62,000 bases of DNA from Chrysomallon squamiferum (GCA_012295275.1 CM022673.1:9640788-9702787), one strand, 5' to 3'; counted from the stretch's first letter, positions 37,331 to 51,400 are shown. Numbers and translations are program-made. The notes: generated by a model not told the origin, from the sequence alone.

Positions 37331-38550
37331 AAAGTATATTTAAAACAAAAATCACATTTGTTTGTTTTTACTGTTTCAAGGTTATTATTTTCTTATATAG
37401 TACAACAGTAAATAAATATAAAGAAATAATTACAGTGTATAAATAATCTTTCGTACAAGAAACTCGCCTTCACAAGACTGTCCAAGATTTAAATACGTCA
37501 AGAGAGAATAAGGAAGTGAAACGAAACAAGCAAAAATTTGATGATAGAGTTTATGTTGAATCATTCAGAAGATGATCAAGAAAGAAAGCTCATAAGATAA
37601 TTCTCCATGGGTCACTTGAAAAAATAACAATAAAAATCCAAATTTAATGAGTTGGCTATTAGTTTCCAAGATTTCCACAATCTGGCTTCAAAATTCAATG
37701 TCGTGTCACAGAAACTATTTGAAGTATTGTATTAAAGATATTTTGAAGATTTAAATATGCTGAAATGAAGAATGCAAAAACAACAACAAAAAAACCCCAA
37801 AAGCAACAAAACAAACAATAAGAACAAAAAACCATCTAAATAAATAAGTAAATGAATAGAAAAAAAACGTCAAAGAATTCATTATAGATTTTGAATGAGA
37901 AATCATCAGAAAGTTTTAATGAGAATTTGAATTATTACATGGAATATTTATATCTTTAATTTTATTTTTGTGTGCACTAAAACATTTACTTGAACAAAAA
38001 TAAAAAATACCCCAATTTCACCTAAGAGTACCCAGATTTAACTAGTAGTTAACAAGAAAGTTTCAGTATTTCAGTATTGTCATATGTTTATATATCTTAC
38101 ACGTCTTGTAGAGACAGACAAAACATTTTTTAACATTTGGTTGTTGGCTGTTTGTTTCTGATGGGTCGCAGGCAAATGTGAAGAGTAAAGTTGTTGGTTT
38201 ATAACATAATGTGAAACAAGTTTAATTATTTAAACTTGAAAACATTGCTGTCAACACTGCAGCGATTTGGAAACAAAAGTAAGACTAGCCAGGGAAAAAT
38301 TACTGTTAGAATTGATTATTGTTGTATAACGTCATTAATTATTATTTTCTTAAACTAGTGTAAGGTATAAAATTTACTAAATATAATTATCATGTAACAT
38401 GATAGAATATGTATTACGTAAATTTTTTTATGATTTTATTTTTTATTTTTTGCTGACTAATTTCTGCTAATAAAGATTTATCAATCTTTTTCATTAGTGT
38501 ATCTTTTTGTGTTGGATATTTATTTATTTATTATTATTATTATTGAAAGT

Positions 38551-38585
38551 AATAGCAGTGTAGTAGTAGTAGTAGTAATAGTAGC

Positions 38586-38641
<56 letters not shown>

Positions 38642-38666
38642 CAACAACCATAGAAGCAGTAGCAAT
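38551..38666. repeat. (TAG)n tract, spacer 2
   Basis: About 30 TAG units with few interruptions; the counterpart of 30071-30230. Confidence 0.95.
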
Positions 38667-38865
38667 AAAAATAATGTGGTATATTATCAATGGAAACAAT
38701 TAAGTGTATGCGACACACAGATAACAAGGTAGTCGTGCCTCTTTACTATTCCAGGGTACGCAATCCGCGATTGTCTGTTCTATGTATATTCTATTTTGCC
38801 GTCGATTTTTTATTTTTTATCTTTTTTAAATTTTATTAATTTAGTTTTCCTTATTAAATTAAACC

Positions 38866-39016
38866 CACAACGGAATTAGTGACAACCGTTCTCAAAAACT
38901 CGCATTCAGTGCTCATCAACGCCAGCAGATTCAAATGTTTTTCTCCCATCGTCTTTCTTTGTGTATTGGTTATGCGGCGCAGTTTGGAAAACGAACGCTC
39001 AACAAAAAAATTGTTC
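38866..39016 (-). pseudogene. hAT dimerisation-domain relic, spacer 2 (best preserved)
   Basis: The minus strand reads VERSFSKLRRITNTQ and then TMGEKHLNLLALMSTECEFL without a stop. The ERSFSKL and MGE...LALMS signatures of ZMYM1/TTF-type hAT transposases are intact here, more so than in the other spacers. The upstream part of the transposase is missing. Confidence 0.82.
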
Positions 39017-40710
39017 TAAAACGTACCTCTACACAAAACATAAATACCAAGGGCTGTAGTCAAAATCATGATACCCAACAGATTGATTGAAAAATAAAAG
39101 AAGAAGAAAAAGGCGGATCGCGGGATCTCTGAAAGCATTTGCTGTATCTGCTACGTTTCATTTATGCCGAGAAAAAATAGTAATAAATAACAAAGAATAA
39201 AAAAAAAAATCCAATAACTAAAATAAGCGCTTCGATCAGACACCAAAGTAGAATTTACTCGATGTGATCACACGCCAAAGTAGCACCAAAATATCTTATG
39301 ACGCCATTGTAGTTCATAACTTTATAATATATTGAGAAAAGAAGGTCATAAAAAATTCAATATTACTAAGAGGTGTCACTCGCATTCAAGCTGCAAGCAT
39401 CAAAACTCATTTATCTGCAGCTCCGTCAAAGTGAGAATATTCATTTAACTAAATGAGAAACTGCAGACGAGAAGAAATTAAGTCTCCAACATTTACACAG
39501 ACATTCTTAACAGAAATAAACGAATTCTTGTATGGTGTTAGATTATTTTTGCTAGTAATGAAATATGTCAAGGGCATCTGGTAAATATTAAATTCATAAT
39601 TTTGTTCTAATACAAGACGTGATCATTATTAGGAAAAATTCTCCTCCCAAGATTCACTGTGCTTTTCTTCGTAAAGTGCTCTGATAACTACGGGTAGGAA
39701 CACATAAAATATTCTTTAATTGTTAGTGGAAGAAAAACACAGCAACTTTGCTTTTAACACTAAATGTAGGAAAAAGAACGAGCTTCACATAATAATACAT
39801 AAAGTTAACAAATTCAGATTCGTGATACTGTTAAACAAAATAAACTTAACTTTGTTTTGATTTTTGATTACATATATATTCTGAAAGCTGCACAAAATAA
39901 TATATATGTCCTAAAATAAATATGTGTACAAATATCTAAATACTGTCTGAATTTCACTTAAAAACACTATACACTTTTTTCGAACCAAATACATTTCTGT
40001 TTATATGAAAAATGAGTCGGAGAAGGAGTGGTATCTAGGGCAAATGGAGCCTACGACAAGCACTGAAATTGAGCCCCCGTCCAAACATTTGACACCCCTC
40101 TGTCAGATAAATAACTATATGATAAAGTCAGCTCAGAAATATCAGTGAAGTTTAAAAGAAAGAAACTTTAGATAAGATACCTTCTAGAATTTATCATGAT
40201 CAGAAAAATATACTTGAATCCAATTAACTGAGTTATTATTCTCTTTCATAGCGACTTTAAAAATGATATTCTACTGACACTTTATGATTTTTCTCAGTGT
40301 TTTGAGTAACTAATGGCTTATAGTTTGTTTAGAATTTCACATTTTCGAAACTGCGAGTATCAGCTGGTGTAGATTGATTTTGCTTTGGCTACACACATTA
40401 GGGCTATGGCTGCACCACCCGTTATATACCCACTGAAGGTCAAATTAACAGAATATAACAGACAGACCTGTACAGCGTTTTGAGTTTGAACTACCAACGT
40501 ACTGTAGGTGTGAAGGTTTTCAATTGCAAAATTTGAAGTATACAGAATGTATTTAGTCTGTTTATTCTTTCGCGAAAATTAAAGAATAATATGTTGTTGC
40601 CGGTGTGTATTCTGTACCTATTAGTTATGTAATGAATTACAACATTACTATTAGTATCTCATTAGCAAACCTGAAAACCACATGAGAAAAGAAAATTCAT
40701 CATTCACAGC

Positions 40711-40899
40711 CTACGAAACAAAACAATAATCTAATCCTAAGATCTGAAATGTGTGTTCCGAACATAAATTATCTGACCAATGTAAATTTAATGTAAAATT
40801 CCTCATTGGATATTCCATTTGGACTGATTACAAAGAAGCAGATGTCAGCTAATTAGCATGTTAGTGATTATAAAAGGACCACTTCTACGACATCAACTT
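40711..40899 (+). promoter_or_regulatory. Promoter of copy 2
   Basis: TATAAAAG at 40869-40876, with the same CTAATTAGCAT and CCAAT/ATTGG arrangement as copy 1. The non-coding exon would be about 40900-40948, but its donor is altered (AAG|ATAATT instead of AAG|GTAATT), so normal splicing of intron 1 looks blocked. Confidence 0.72.
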
Positions 40900-41371
40900 C
40901 ATCCTGTCTGCAGCCAGCAAGTATACCACATCTACTTGAACCAACAAGATAATTTACTATTTTATAATAATTAAATAACTTGATAATGATTGGAAACAAA
41001 ACAATATTTTATTGTAAATTTAAATATTTAAATAACATTTCGACATTGTTGAAGCCAGTAATATTAAAATAATATAGTGAATAGAGATAAATTAATAGAA
41101 TGTAATATACAAATTTATTCAGAGTTTCGTGTATAAACCATCAATGAACTCCAGCTGTGGAGATTTTAAAATAAAAATTGTGGAAGTAAACGGAATTTAT
41201 TTAATCTATTTATTCTTCAAACAAGAACAGCGAAAAAAACTATGAATTTAAATTGTGGTATACAGTAAATCTATATTCCATAAAAAAATAAAAATAAAAA
41301 AGAGAAGAAAAAAACAATTTTCAAAGAACAAAGAAAAAAACAGATATTTATATTTATATTTCTATTTACAG

Positions 41372-43193
41372 ATGAGATTTTGTATTTTCCTTCTGTGTCT
41401 TTTGGCAACCACAGCTTTCGCCTACAGAATAACAGTCGAAGATGGGGGTAGGTCCAGAAATTCTCTTTATTTCATAAATTATAGTAAAACAAATTGAGCT
41501 AAGTTTTAGATTGTTGCCGATTTCAATTCAGTTTTTCTTTAAATATTTACGATATTTATCACCAATGGTTTAAACTTAATCATGAGTTGTAAAGAAATAA
41601 TGAATGTTAGCCTAATGATAAGAAGTATTTATATCTTATTTGCTAGTAATAAGAAATATTATATATGTATATATTTCAAAATGTCTTTACAAGCCATCCT
41701 GTCTTACACTATGATACATTTCGTGTGACTATTGTTTTATTTCTAATACATTTTCATTGATTCGTTCCTATACTGTTGTTACAACTGAAATGATGTGTAT
41801 CTTTAGAAGACGTTTCCGATGATGGTGAAGTAGAGGAATTACTGGAAACACTTTTAGAAGATATGGATGATTCTGACGACGGTGACGACGACGGAGACGA
41901 CGACGAAGAATTAATTGAAGGCCTTCTTGAGGCTGCTTTGATTTTGGAAGAAGACGACGATGATGACGAAGATGATGATGATATGGATGATGATATGGAT
42001 GATGGTTCCATGGATGAGGAAACTTTGCTAGGTTTTTTGGAAAATATCTTGGGTGATGATGATGATGATGATATAGATGATGGTTCTATGGATGAGGATT
42101 CTTTGCTAGGTGCTTTGGAAGAGCTCTTGGGCGATGATGACAATGACAACGACGATGATGAGGGTGATGATGATTTGAGTGAGATGTTGGGTGATGGAGA
42201 TGATGATGATGACGATGACGATGAATCTCCTGAAGGCTTGCTCGACCTGTCAGACAACTTGCGACTGTTAGGTAACGTTCTGGCTCAGAGGAAAGAAACG
42301 GAGGCTGCGGAGACTCTGATAAAAGCAGCAGACACTATTGACAAAATAATTAGCGATGCTGTGCAAGAAATGACCGGGGGCATGGAAGAGGAAATAAACG
42401 AAGCCGATGCAGAAAATAAACAGGATATAGAAGAACAAGCCAAAGAGGCAGTGGAAGAAATTGCTGAAGAAGAAAGTGAAGAATCACAAATTGAAGAGGA
42501 ATTGAAGAAAGAAGAAGAGTCGAACCCAGAAGAAGCTAAAAGAGGTATGAAGAAAAAGCGGTTTAAATAAAGTATTATGGGTTAAGCTAAAATCATTTAT
42601 TGTAAGTAACAGCATTTTGTAATTAATTAAGTTAAGTAATGAAACCTGAAATACAATATAGCAACAACATTCACAACTCGTAAAGCCAAAAGATATTAAC
42701 AGAAAAGTATGTAACTAACTAAGGAAATAAATAAATAAATAAATGAAAGATATCAATGGAAAATAGCCAGGAAAACAAAGAAAATTGTAATAAAACCAAA
42801 GCAAATGTTATGAATGTAACCAATATCATTTACATCAACTAAGAAAAAAAAAAAAATAAAAAAAAAATAAAAAGATAAAAATAAAATGAAACTAAAAACA
42901 AAACAAAAACAATTATATATTATAAGTGTATCCAGTATCCTTAAATAAAGAAATTAGATAAAGAATATTATATCTGTGATAATAATAATAATAATAATAG
43001 CAACACGAAGAAGAACGAAACATTCATGATTTTGTTATGCGTTTTCTTGTTTCTGTTGTTACTACTGCTGTTGTTGTATATACTGTTATTGTTTCTGTTG
43101 TAGTTGTTATTATTATTACATTTTGTTTCAGGTGCACATGAGGGATCAACACATCGTCCTCGACGACGTCGCAGTACCACACAAAGCCCATAG
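41372..43193 (+). CDS. Secreted acidic-pro-region / Arg-rich peptide precursor, copy 2 (His form)
   Basis: Exons 41372-41447, 41807-42544 and 43132-43193 give 291 codons plus stop. The signal peptide is identical to copy 1, and the pro-region is one Asp codon-block shorter. The tail after Lys-Arg begins Gly-Ala-His-Glu, has His in place of the single Cys at position 8, and keeps RPRRRR and the Ser-Pro end. The coding exons and their junctions are intact. The upstream non-coding exon has lost its GT donor (40949-40950 reads AT), which would leave intron 1 with its upstream ATGs in the mRNA unless a cryptic donor is used; this copy may be weakly expressed or silent. Poly(A) signal at 43268. Confidence 0.72.
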
Positions 43194-43267
43194 ATCACTT
43201 GGACACACTCACCTTGACCACTGACCACTGGACTTTTCAATGATGCTTGAAATTTAATCTTATCTGG

Positions 43268-43273
43268 AATAAA
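43268..43273 (+). terminator. Poly(A) signal, copy 2
   Basis: AATAAA 75 bases after the stop, in the conserved TTATCTGGAATAAA context. Confidence 0.7.
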
Positions 43274-45667
43274 ATGTATATTTAAAGAAAAATCACTTTT
43301 GTTTGTTTTTAATATTTCGCTGTCGTGTCTGTCTCAAGAGGATTATTTTCTTATGTAGTGCAACATACAGTGAATAAATTTAAAGAAATAATTACATTGT
43401 ATCAATAACGTTTCGTATGAGAAACTCGATTTCACAAATAGTACTACAGCCCGTAGCAAAACATAGCATAGGCCCCTACCACAGGCTACTTACAAAGTAA
43501 TCGTCCCCAAACCAACGCCCACTATTATAATAGCTTTACAAACAAAATAAACATACCTGAATGCTCGAGCAATAAGTCAGATGTATTGTCGAGACAGAAG
43601 GAATCTTGCCAACAGTACTGAAAACAGTGTAAATGCCATTAAATTATATCGTAACTGCATGTATGCCCCGAAAACGTGGGTCAAAGTTTAGGCCAGTAGA
43701 CAAGTGAGATTCAGGCTCAGATTAAGATATATATATCGCGCCTTCGAGATATTTATAGGAACAAAGTCTTTTATAATGGAAGCAGTGTCAACCGTTCGCA
43801 ACATTCGATGCTCATCATCTTCAGCATATTTAAATGTTTTCCTGCCATCGTCGTTCTTTGTGTAGTTTATGCAGCGCAATTTGGAAAACGAACACTCAAC
43901 AACAAACGTGTTCTAAAACGTGCCTCTAGAAAAAACAAATACCAAAGGGTATAGTCAAAATCGTGATACCCAACAGTTTAATTGAATAAAAAAAAGAAGA
44001 AAAGGGGATCGGGGGTCTCCTGATAACATTTGCTGTATCTCCAACGTTGTTAGTCCGGTACTGACTACAGGTAAAAGGAAAATTTGTTTCATTCATATTG
44101 TGAAAAAAGAAAGAAAAAAGAGAAAACCAAGAAAAAACTAAATAATACTTAAAATAAGCGCTTCGATCACACACCAAAGCAGAATTTACTCGGTGTAGAT
44201 TACACGCAAAAGTAGTACCAAAATAACTTATGATGCCGTTGTAGTTCATAACTTTATAATATATTCAGAAACGAACGTCATACAAAATTTTCACATCACT
44301 AACAGATGTCACTCAGATTCAGACTGAAAGTATGAAAATTCACAAAGCGAAAATATTCATTTAATAACTTCATCATAAATTATTGCAGACGAACAGAAAT
44401 TAAGTCTCACAGACATTCTTAACAGAATTAAACGAATTCTTGTATAGGGTTGGATTTTTTTCTAGTAATGATAGATGTCAAGAACATCTGGTAAATATTA
44501 AATTTATAATTTTCTTCTAAATACAAGGCGAGATTATTGCTAGGAACAACTCTCCTCACAAGACTCAGTTTGCTATTCTTCGCTTCTGTCCGTTGCAAAC
44601 GACTCGTTTAGCAAAGTGCTGTGATAACTACGGGTAGGAAGTCATAAAACATTCGTTAATTTGCTAGTGGAAGAAAAACAGAACAATTTTGGTATTAAGA
44701 CTAATTAGAGGAAGAAGAATGAGCTTCACATAATAATACATAAAGTTAACGAATTCAGATTCGTGGTGCTGTTAAACAAAATAAATTTAACCTTTCAGTT
44801 ACGTGCGAATCAAAGTCACGTACCCAAACGCCCCTTTTTGATTATTAATTACAAATATATTCTGAAAGTTAAACAAAATGACACATATCTGCTTAAATAA
44901 ATATGTGTACTAAATACTGTCTGAATTTCACTTAAAAACAAAATGAATTTTTTTTTAACCAAATACATTTCTGTTCATATGACAAATTAGCCGTAGACTG
45001 AGACATATCTACGTGAAATGGCTCCTATGAGAAGCACTGAAATTGAGCTCCTGTACAAACATTTGACAGCCATTTGTCAGATAACTAACTATATTATAAA
45101 GTCAGCTCAAAAATATCAGTGAAGTATAAAAGAAAGTAACCTAAGATAAGATTCCTTCTTGAACTTATCATCAACATGAACAGTATACAGGAATCCAATT
45201 AATAGACTTATTATTCTCTTTGATGGCGACTTTAAAAATGCTATGTTACTGACACTGTGTGATTTTGCTCAGTGTTTGAAGAAACTAATGGCTTACAGTT
45301 TGTTCAACCAAAATTCTGAATTTCACATTTTCGTGACTACGAGTATCTGTTGGTGAAGATTAATTTACTTTGTCTCCACACATTAGGGCTAAGGCTGCAC
45401 CACTCGTTGTAGTTCCTGCGTTTGAAGGTCAAATTAACAGAATTTAATATACACATTTATACAGAGTTTTGTGTTTGAATTTACAGTATATGTAAGGTTT
45501 TTAAATACAAAATTTAGAAGTATACAGAATGTAGTTAGCAACAATGCTAAGTTCTTTTCTGTGTGTGTTGTTTATCTATTAGTTTTGAAATGAATAATAA
45601 AATTACTATTAGTATTTCATTAGTAAACTTGAACACCACACGAGAAAGCAAAATTCATCATACACAG
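43274..45667. repeat. Spacer between copies 2 and 3
   Basis: A shorter spacer type that lacks the (TAG)n part. From about 43380 it is nearly identical to 48478-49536 and 50666-52053. It contains the hAT relic (next entry) and a 107-codon minus-strand frame (43926-44249) repeated in the sister spacers; that frame has no recognised family and may be part of the transposon relic. Confidence 0.8.
43688..43915 (-). pseudogene. hAT dimerisation-domain relic, spacer 3
   Basis: Minus-strand VECSFSKLRCINYTKN is followed, after a shift of frame relative to the other relics, by LRTVDTASIIKDFV and SKARYIYL. The second part matches the usual end of hAT proteins (LxxIDFxxIIxDFAxxKARR). Confidence 0.68.
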
Positions 45668-45857
45668 AGTACGAAACAAAACAATAATCTAATCGTAAGA
45701 TCTGTAAGGTGTATTCCGAACATAAATTATCTGACCAATGTAAATTTAATGTAAAATTCCTCATTGGATATTCCATTTGGACTGATTACAAAGAAGCAGA
45801 TGTCAGCTAATTAGCATGTTACTGATTATAAAAGGACCACTTCAACGACATCAACGT
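45668..45857 (+). promoter_or_regulatory. Promoter of copy 3
   Basis: TATAAAAG at 45827-45834, with CTAATTAGCAT just upstream and CCAAT/ATTGG conserved. Non-coding exon about 45858-45906 with donor AACAAG|GTAATT. Confidence 0.74.
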
Positions 45858-46426
45858 CATCCTGTCTGCTGCCAGCAAGTGTACCACATCTACGTGAACG
45901 AACAAGGTAATTTACTATTTTATAATAATTAAATAACTTGATAATGATTGGAAACAAATTAATATTTTAAATTCCAATATTTAAATGACATTTCGACATT
46001 GTTCAAGCCAGTAATAAATATAGTGAGTAGAGAGGAAGTAACAGAATGTAATAAACAAATTTATTCAGAGTTTCGTGTATAAACCATCAATGAACTTATG
46101 CTATGTAACTTTTAAAAATGAAATTGTGATTTTATACAGAATCTATTTAGCCTATTTATTTTTCAAACAAGAACAGCAAATTTATTCAGAGTTTCGTGTA
46201 TAAACCATCAATGAACTCCAGCTGTGGAGATTTTAAAAAAGAAATTGTGGAATTATACAGAATCAATTTAGCCTATTTATTCTTCAAACACGAACAGCAA
46301 GAAAACTGTGAATTCAAATGTGGTATACAATAAATCTATATTCCATAAGAAAAAAATAATGTAATATTTAAAGTTAAATTATCGCAGAACAAAGAAACAA
46401 ACACATATTTCTATTTCTATTTACAG

Positions 46427-48305
46427 ATGAGATTTTGTATTTTCCTTCTGTGTCTTTTGGCAACCACAGCTTTCGCCTACAGAATAACAGTCGAAGATGG
46501 GGGTAGGCCCAGAAATTCTCTGTATTTCATAAATTATACTAAAACTAATTGAGCTAAGTTTTAGATTCTTGCCGATTTCAAATACGTTTTTCCTAAAATA
46601 TTTACGATATTTATCACGAATGGTTTAAACTTAATGTAATATCAATTGTAAAGAAATAATTAATGTTAGCCTAATGATAAGAAGTATTTACTTCAAATAC
46701 AATTTTGTGGTGGGTGCACAGCTGAGGATATTTGCATTTATATCTTATTTTCTAATAATACGAAATATTATATATGTACATATTTGAAAATGTCTTTATA
46801 AGCCATTCTGTCTTACCTTATGATAAATTGCATATGAGTATATTGTTTTTCTTCTACTACACTTTAATTGATTCGTCCCTATGCTGATGTTACAACTAAA
46901 ATGATTTGTATCTTTAGAAGACGTTTCCGATAATTGTGAAGTAGAGGAATTACTGGAAACACTTTTAGAAGATGTGGATGATTCTGACGACGGTGAAGAC
47001 GACGGAGACGACGACGAAGAATTAATTGAAGACCTTCTTGAGGCTGCTTTGATTTTGGAAGATGACGACGATGATGATGAAGATGATGATGATGATATTG
47101 ATGATGATATGGATGATGGTTCCATTGATGAGGAAACTTTGCTAGATGTTTTGGAAAATATCCTGGGTGATGATGATGATGATGATATGGATGATGGTTC
47201 TTTGGATGAGGATTCTTTGCTAGGTTCTTTGGAAGAGCTCTTGGCCGATGATGACAATGACAACGATGATGATGATGGTGATGATGATTTGAGTGGGATC
47301 CTGGGTGATGGAGATGATGATGATGACGATGACGATGAATCGCCTGAAGGCTTGCTCGACCTGTCAGACAACTTGCGACTGTTAGGTAACGTTCTGGCTC
47401 AGAGGAAAGAAACGGAGGCTGCTGAGACTCTGATAAAAGCAGCAGACACGATTGACAAAATAATTAGCGATGCTGTGCAAGAAATGACCGGGGGCATGGA
47501 AGAGGAAATAAACGAAGCCGATGCAGAAAATAAACAGGATATAGAAGAACAAGCCAAAGAGGCAGTGGAAGAAATTGCTGAAGAAGAAAGTGAAGAATCC
47601 CAAATTGAAGAGGAATTGAAGAAAGAAGAAGAGTCGAACCCGGAAGAAGCTAAAAGAGGTATGAAGAAACAGCGGTTTAAATAAAGTATTATGGGTTAAG
47701 CTAAAATCATTTATTGTAAGTAACAACATTTTGTAATTAATTAAGTAAGTAATGAAACCTGAAATACAATATAGCAACAACATTCACAACTCATAAAGCC
47801 AAAAGATATTAACAGAAAAGTATGTAACTAACTAAGGAAATAAATAAATAAATAAATGAAAGATATCAATGGAAAATAGCCAGGAAAACAAAGAAAATTG
47901 TAATAAAACCAAAGCAAATGTTATGAATGTAACCAATATCATTTACATCAACTAAGAACAAAAAAAAAAAAATAAAAAATAAAAAGATAAAAATAAAATG
48001 AAACTAAAAACAAAACAAAAACAATTATATAATATAAGTGTATCCAGTATCCTTAAATAAAGAAATTAGATAAAGAAAATTATATCTGCGATAATAATAA
48101 TAATAATAATAGCAATACGAAGAAGAACGAAACATTCATGATTTTGTTATGCGTTTTCTTGTTTCTGTTGTTACTACTGCTGTTGTTGTATATACTGTTA
48201 TTGTTTGTCTTGTAGTTGTTATTATTATTACATTTTGTTTCAGGTGCACATGAGGGATCAACACATCGTCCTCGACGACGTCGCAGTACCACACAAAGCC
48301 CATAG
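46427..48305 (+). CDS. Secreted acidic-pro-region / Arg-rich peptide precursor, copy 3 (His form)
   Basis: Exons 46427-46502, 46918-47658 and 48244-48305 give 292 codons plus stop. The signal peptide is unchanged. The start of the pro-region differs (EDVSDNCEVEE), bringing in a Cys not present in the sister copies, and Val replaces Met in the following LLEDVDDSDDG. The Leu-rich blocks and the Glu/Ala half are otherwise kept. The last exon encodes the same His-form tail as copy 2, so copies 2 and 3 share exon 4 and the downstream spacer. All splice sites are GT-AG. Poly(A) signal at 48380. Confidence 0.74.
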
Positions 48306-48379
48306 ATCACTTGGACACACTCACCTTGACCACTGACCACTGGACTTTTCAATGATGCTTGAAATTTAATCTTATCTGG

Positions 48380-48385
48380 AATAAA
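48380..48385 (+). terminator. Poly(A) signal, copy 3
   Basis: AATAAA 75 bases after the stop, same context as copy 2. Confidence 0.7.
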
Positions 48386-48477
48386 ATGTATATTTAAAGA
48401 AAAATCACTTTTGTTTGTTTTTAATATTTCGCTGTCGTGTCTGTCTCAAGAGGATTATTTTCTTATGTAGTGCAACA

Positions 48478-51400
48478 TACAGTGAATAAATTTAAAGAAA
48501 TAATTACATTGTATCAATAACGTTTCGTATGAGAAACTCGATTTCACAAATAGTACTACAGCCCGTAGCAAAAGATAGCATAGGCCCCTACCACAGGCTA
48601 CGTACAAAGTAATCGTCCTCAAACCGACGCCCACTATTATAATAGCTTTACAAACAAAATAAACATACCTGAATGCTCGAGCACTAAGTCAGATGTATTG
48701 TCGAGACAGAAGGAATCTTGCCAACAGTACTGAAAACAGTGCAAATGCCATTAAATTATATCGTAACTGCATGTATGCCCCGAAAACGTGGGTCAAAGTT
48801 TAGGCCAGTAGACAAGTGAGATTCAGGCTCAGATTAATTTATATATCGCGCCTTCGAGATATTTATAGGAACAAAGTTTTTTATAATGGAAGCAGTGTGA
48901 ACCCTTCGCAACATTCGATGCTCATCATCTTCAGCATATTTAAATGTTTTCCTGCCATCGTCGTTCTTTGTGTAGTTTATGCAGCGCAATTTGGAAAACG
49001 AACACTCAACAACAAACGTGTTCTAAAACGTGCCTCTAGAAAAAACAAATACCAAAGGGTATAGTCAAAATCGTGATACCCAACAGTTTAATTGAATAAA
49101 AAAAAGAAGAAAAGGGGATCGGGGGTCTCCTGATAACATTTGCTGTATCTCCAACGTTGTTAGTCCGGTACTGACTACAGGTAAAAGGAAAATTTGTTTC
49201 ATTCATACTGTGAAAAAAGAAAGAAAAAAGAGAAAACCAGGAAAAAACTAAATAATACTTAAAATAAGCGCTTCGATCACACACCAAAGCAGAATTTACT
49301 CGGTGTAGATTACACGCAAAAGTAGTACCAAAATAACTTATGATGCCGTTGTAGTTCATAACTTTATAATATATTCAGAAACGAACGTCATACAAAATTT
49401 TCACATCACTAACAGATGTCACTCAGATTCAGACTGAAAGTATGAAAATTCACAAAGCGAAAATATTCATTTAATAACTTCATCATAAATTATTGCAGAC
49501 GAACAGAAATTGTCTCACAGACATTCTTAACAGAATTACCGTATATACTTGTGTACAAGGCGACTGTAGATTCCAGGCACTGTCAATATTTTTAGAAAAG
49601 TGTGACAGTGCCATGAAGGCCTACATTGTACGCCTACTGTAACATAACTTGCACGAGCTGTAACTTGCACGTGCAATTCAAAGTAAGATAATTTCGGAGC
49701 CTCAGCAATATTTTTTTCTATCGAAACTCTGCTACAAGACACGCCCCCGATCCTATTCCTAGCGCGCTAATTGGCCGAGGATTCGCGCACTTGGCAACCG
49801 ACTAGAATAACAAATATGGCGAGAAGTTGAACTGATTTTTGTTGCAGAACGTTTATAGAAATTTAGTTTGTTTTCGATTTGTCGGTAGTGGATATTAATG
49901 ACGATTGCAATATTATTTCACCAAATTCTTTACAATTACACAAGTTAGTTTTGTTTATGAAATTAGGACCGATATTTAATGCAGTTTGGCAGAGAGTTCT
50001 GCATTCCTAGATCATTGCAAAACGCCGCAAGGCATAATGCCGTACTGACGGTTTTCTCGCTTTAAAATGTATTTTTATGTCATTAAACGGAAGAATATTA
50101 TGTTTTACATTCATATTTGGTTTTGTTATTTAATTTTTCAAAATTTTTATACGATAAAATTTTATTTTTGAAAAGCTGAAAGACCGCGATTATTTTAGAT
50201 GCATCCCGTAGCAAAAAATAGTCAAAATGGCGACTCTTCAGCGACAGCTACAAAAGCATTACCTATGTATAAGTCGACCCCCAAAATATTACCTTAAGAT
50301 AGTCTCCCAAAAATTCGATTTATACACAAGTATATACGGTAAACGAACCCTTGTATACGGTTAGATTTTTTTCTAGTAATGATAGATGTCAAGAACATCT
50401 GGTAAATATTAAATTTATAATTTTCTTCTAAATACAAGGCGAGATTATTGCTTGGAACAACTCTCCTCACAAGACTCACTTTGCTATTCTTCGCTTCTGT
50501 CCGTTGCAAACGACTCGTTTAGCAAAGTGCTGTGATAACTACGGGTAGGAAGTCATAAAACATTCTTTAATTTGCTAGTGGAAGAAAAACAGAACAATTT
50601 TGGTATTAAGACTAATTAGAGGAAGAAGAATGAGCTTCGCATAATAATACATAAAGTTAACGAATACAGTGAATAAATTTAAAGAAATAATTACACTGTA
50701 TCAATAACCTGTCGTACGAGAAACTCCATTTCACAAATAGTACTACAGCCCGTAGCAAAACATAGCATAGGCCCCTACCACAGGCTACTTACAAAGTATA
50801 TCGTCCCCAAACCAACGTCCACTATTATAATAGCTTTACAAACAAAATAAACTTACCTGAATGCTCGAGCAGTAAGTCAGATGTATTGTCGAGACAGAAG
50901 GAATCTTGCCAACAGTACTGAAAACAGTGTAAATGCCATTAAATTATATCGTAACTGCATGTATGCCCCGAAAACGTGGGTCAAAGTTTAGGCCAGTAGA
51001 CAAGTGAGATTCAGGCTCAGATTAATTTATATATCGCGCCTTCGAGATATTTATAGGAACAAAGTCTTTTATAATGGAAGCAGTGTCAACCGTTCGCAAC
51101 ATTCGATGCTCATCATCTTCAGCATATTTAAATGTTTTCCTGCCATCGTCGTTCTTTGTGTAGTTTATGCAGCGCAATTTGGAAAACGAACACTCAACAA
51201 CAAACGTGTTCTAAAACGTGCCTCTAGAAAAAACAAATACCAAAGGGTATAGTCAAAATCGTGATACCCAACAGTTTAATTGAATAAAAAAAAGAAGAAA
51301 AGGGGATCGGGGGTCTCCTGATAACATTTGCTGTATCTCCAACGTTGTTAGTCCGGTACTGACTACAGGTAAAAGGAAAATTTGTTTCATTCATACTGTG

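Larger units (their letters stand above)
37331..40710. repeat. Spacer between copies 1 and 2
   Basis: From about 37490 to 37860 it matches 55860-56230; from 37861 to about 40710 it matches the sequence before copy 1 (29415-34640), apart from the hAT insertion there. It contains a (TAG)n tract and a hAT relic. No gene is seen beyond these. Confidence 0.8.

Noticed and set aside
36246-47783. Phe/Leu-rich minus-strand frames opposite the Glu/Ala half of exon 3
   Set aside because: Antisense shadows of Glu/Lys codons, with no independent start or splice context.
42968-48352. 90-codon minus-strand frames containing RRRRGRC over the last exons of copies 2 and 3
   Set aside because: Shadows of the sense Arg-rich exon plus microsatellite; the sense reading has phase-matched splice sites and a poly(A) signal.
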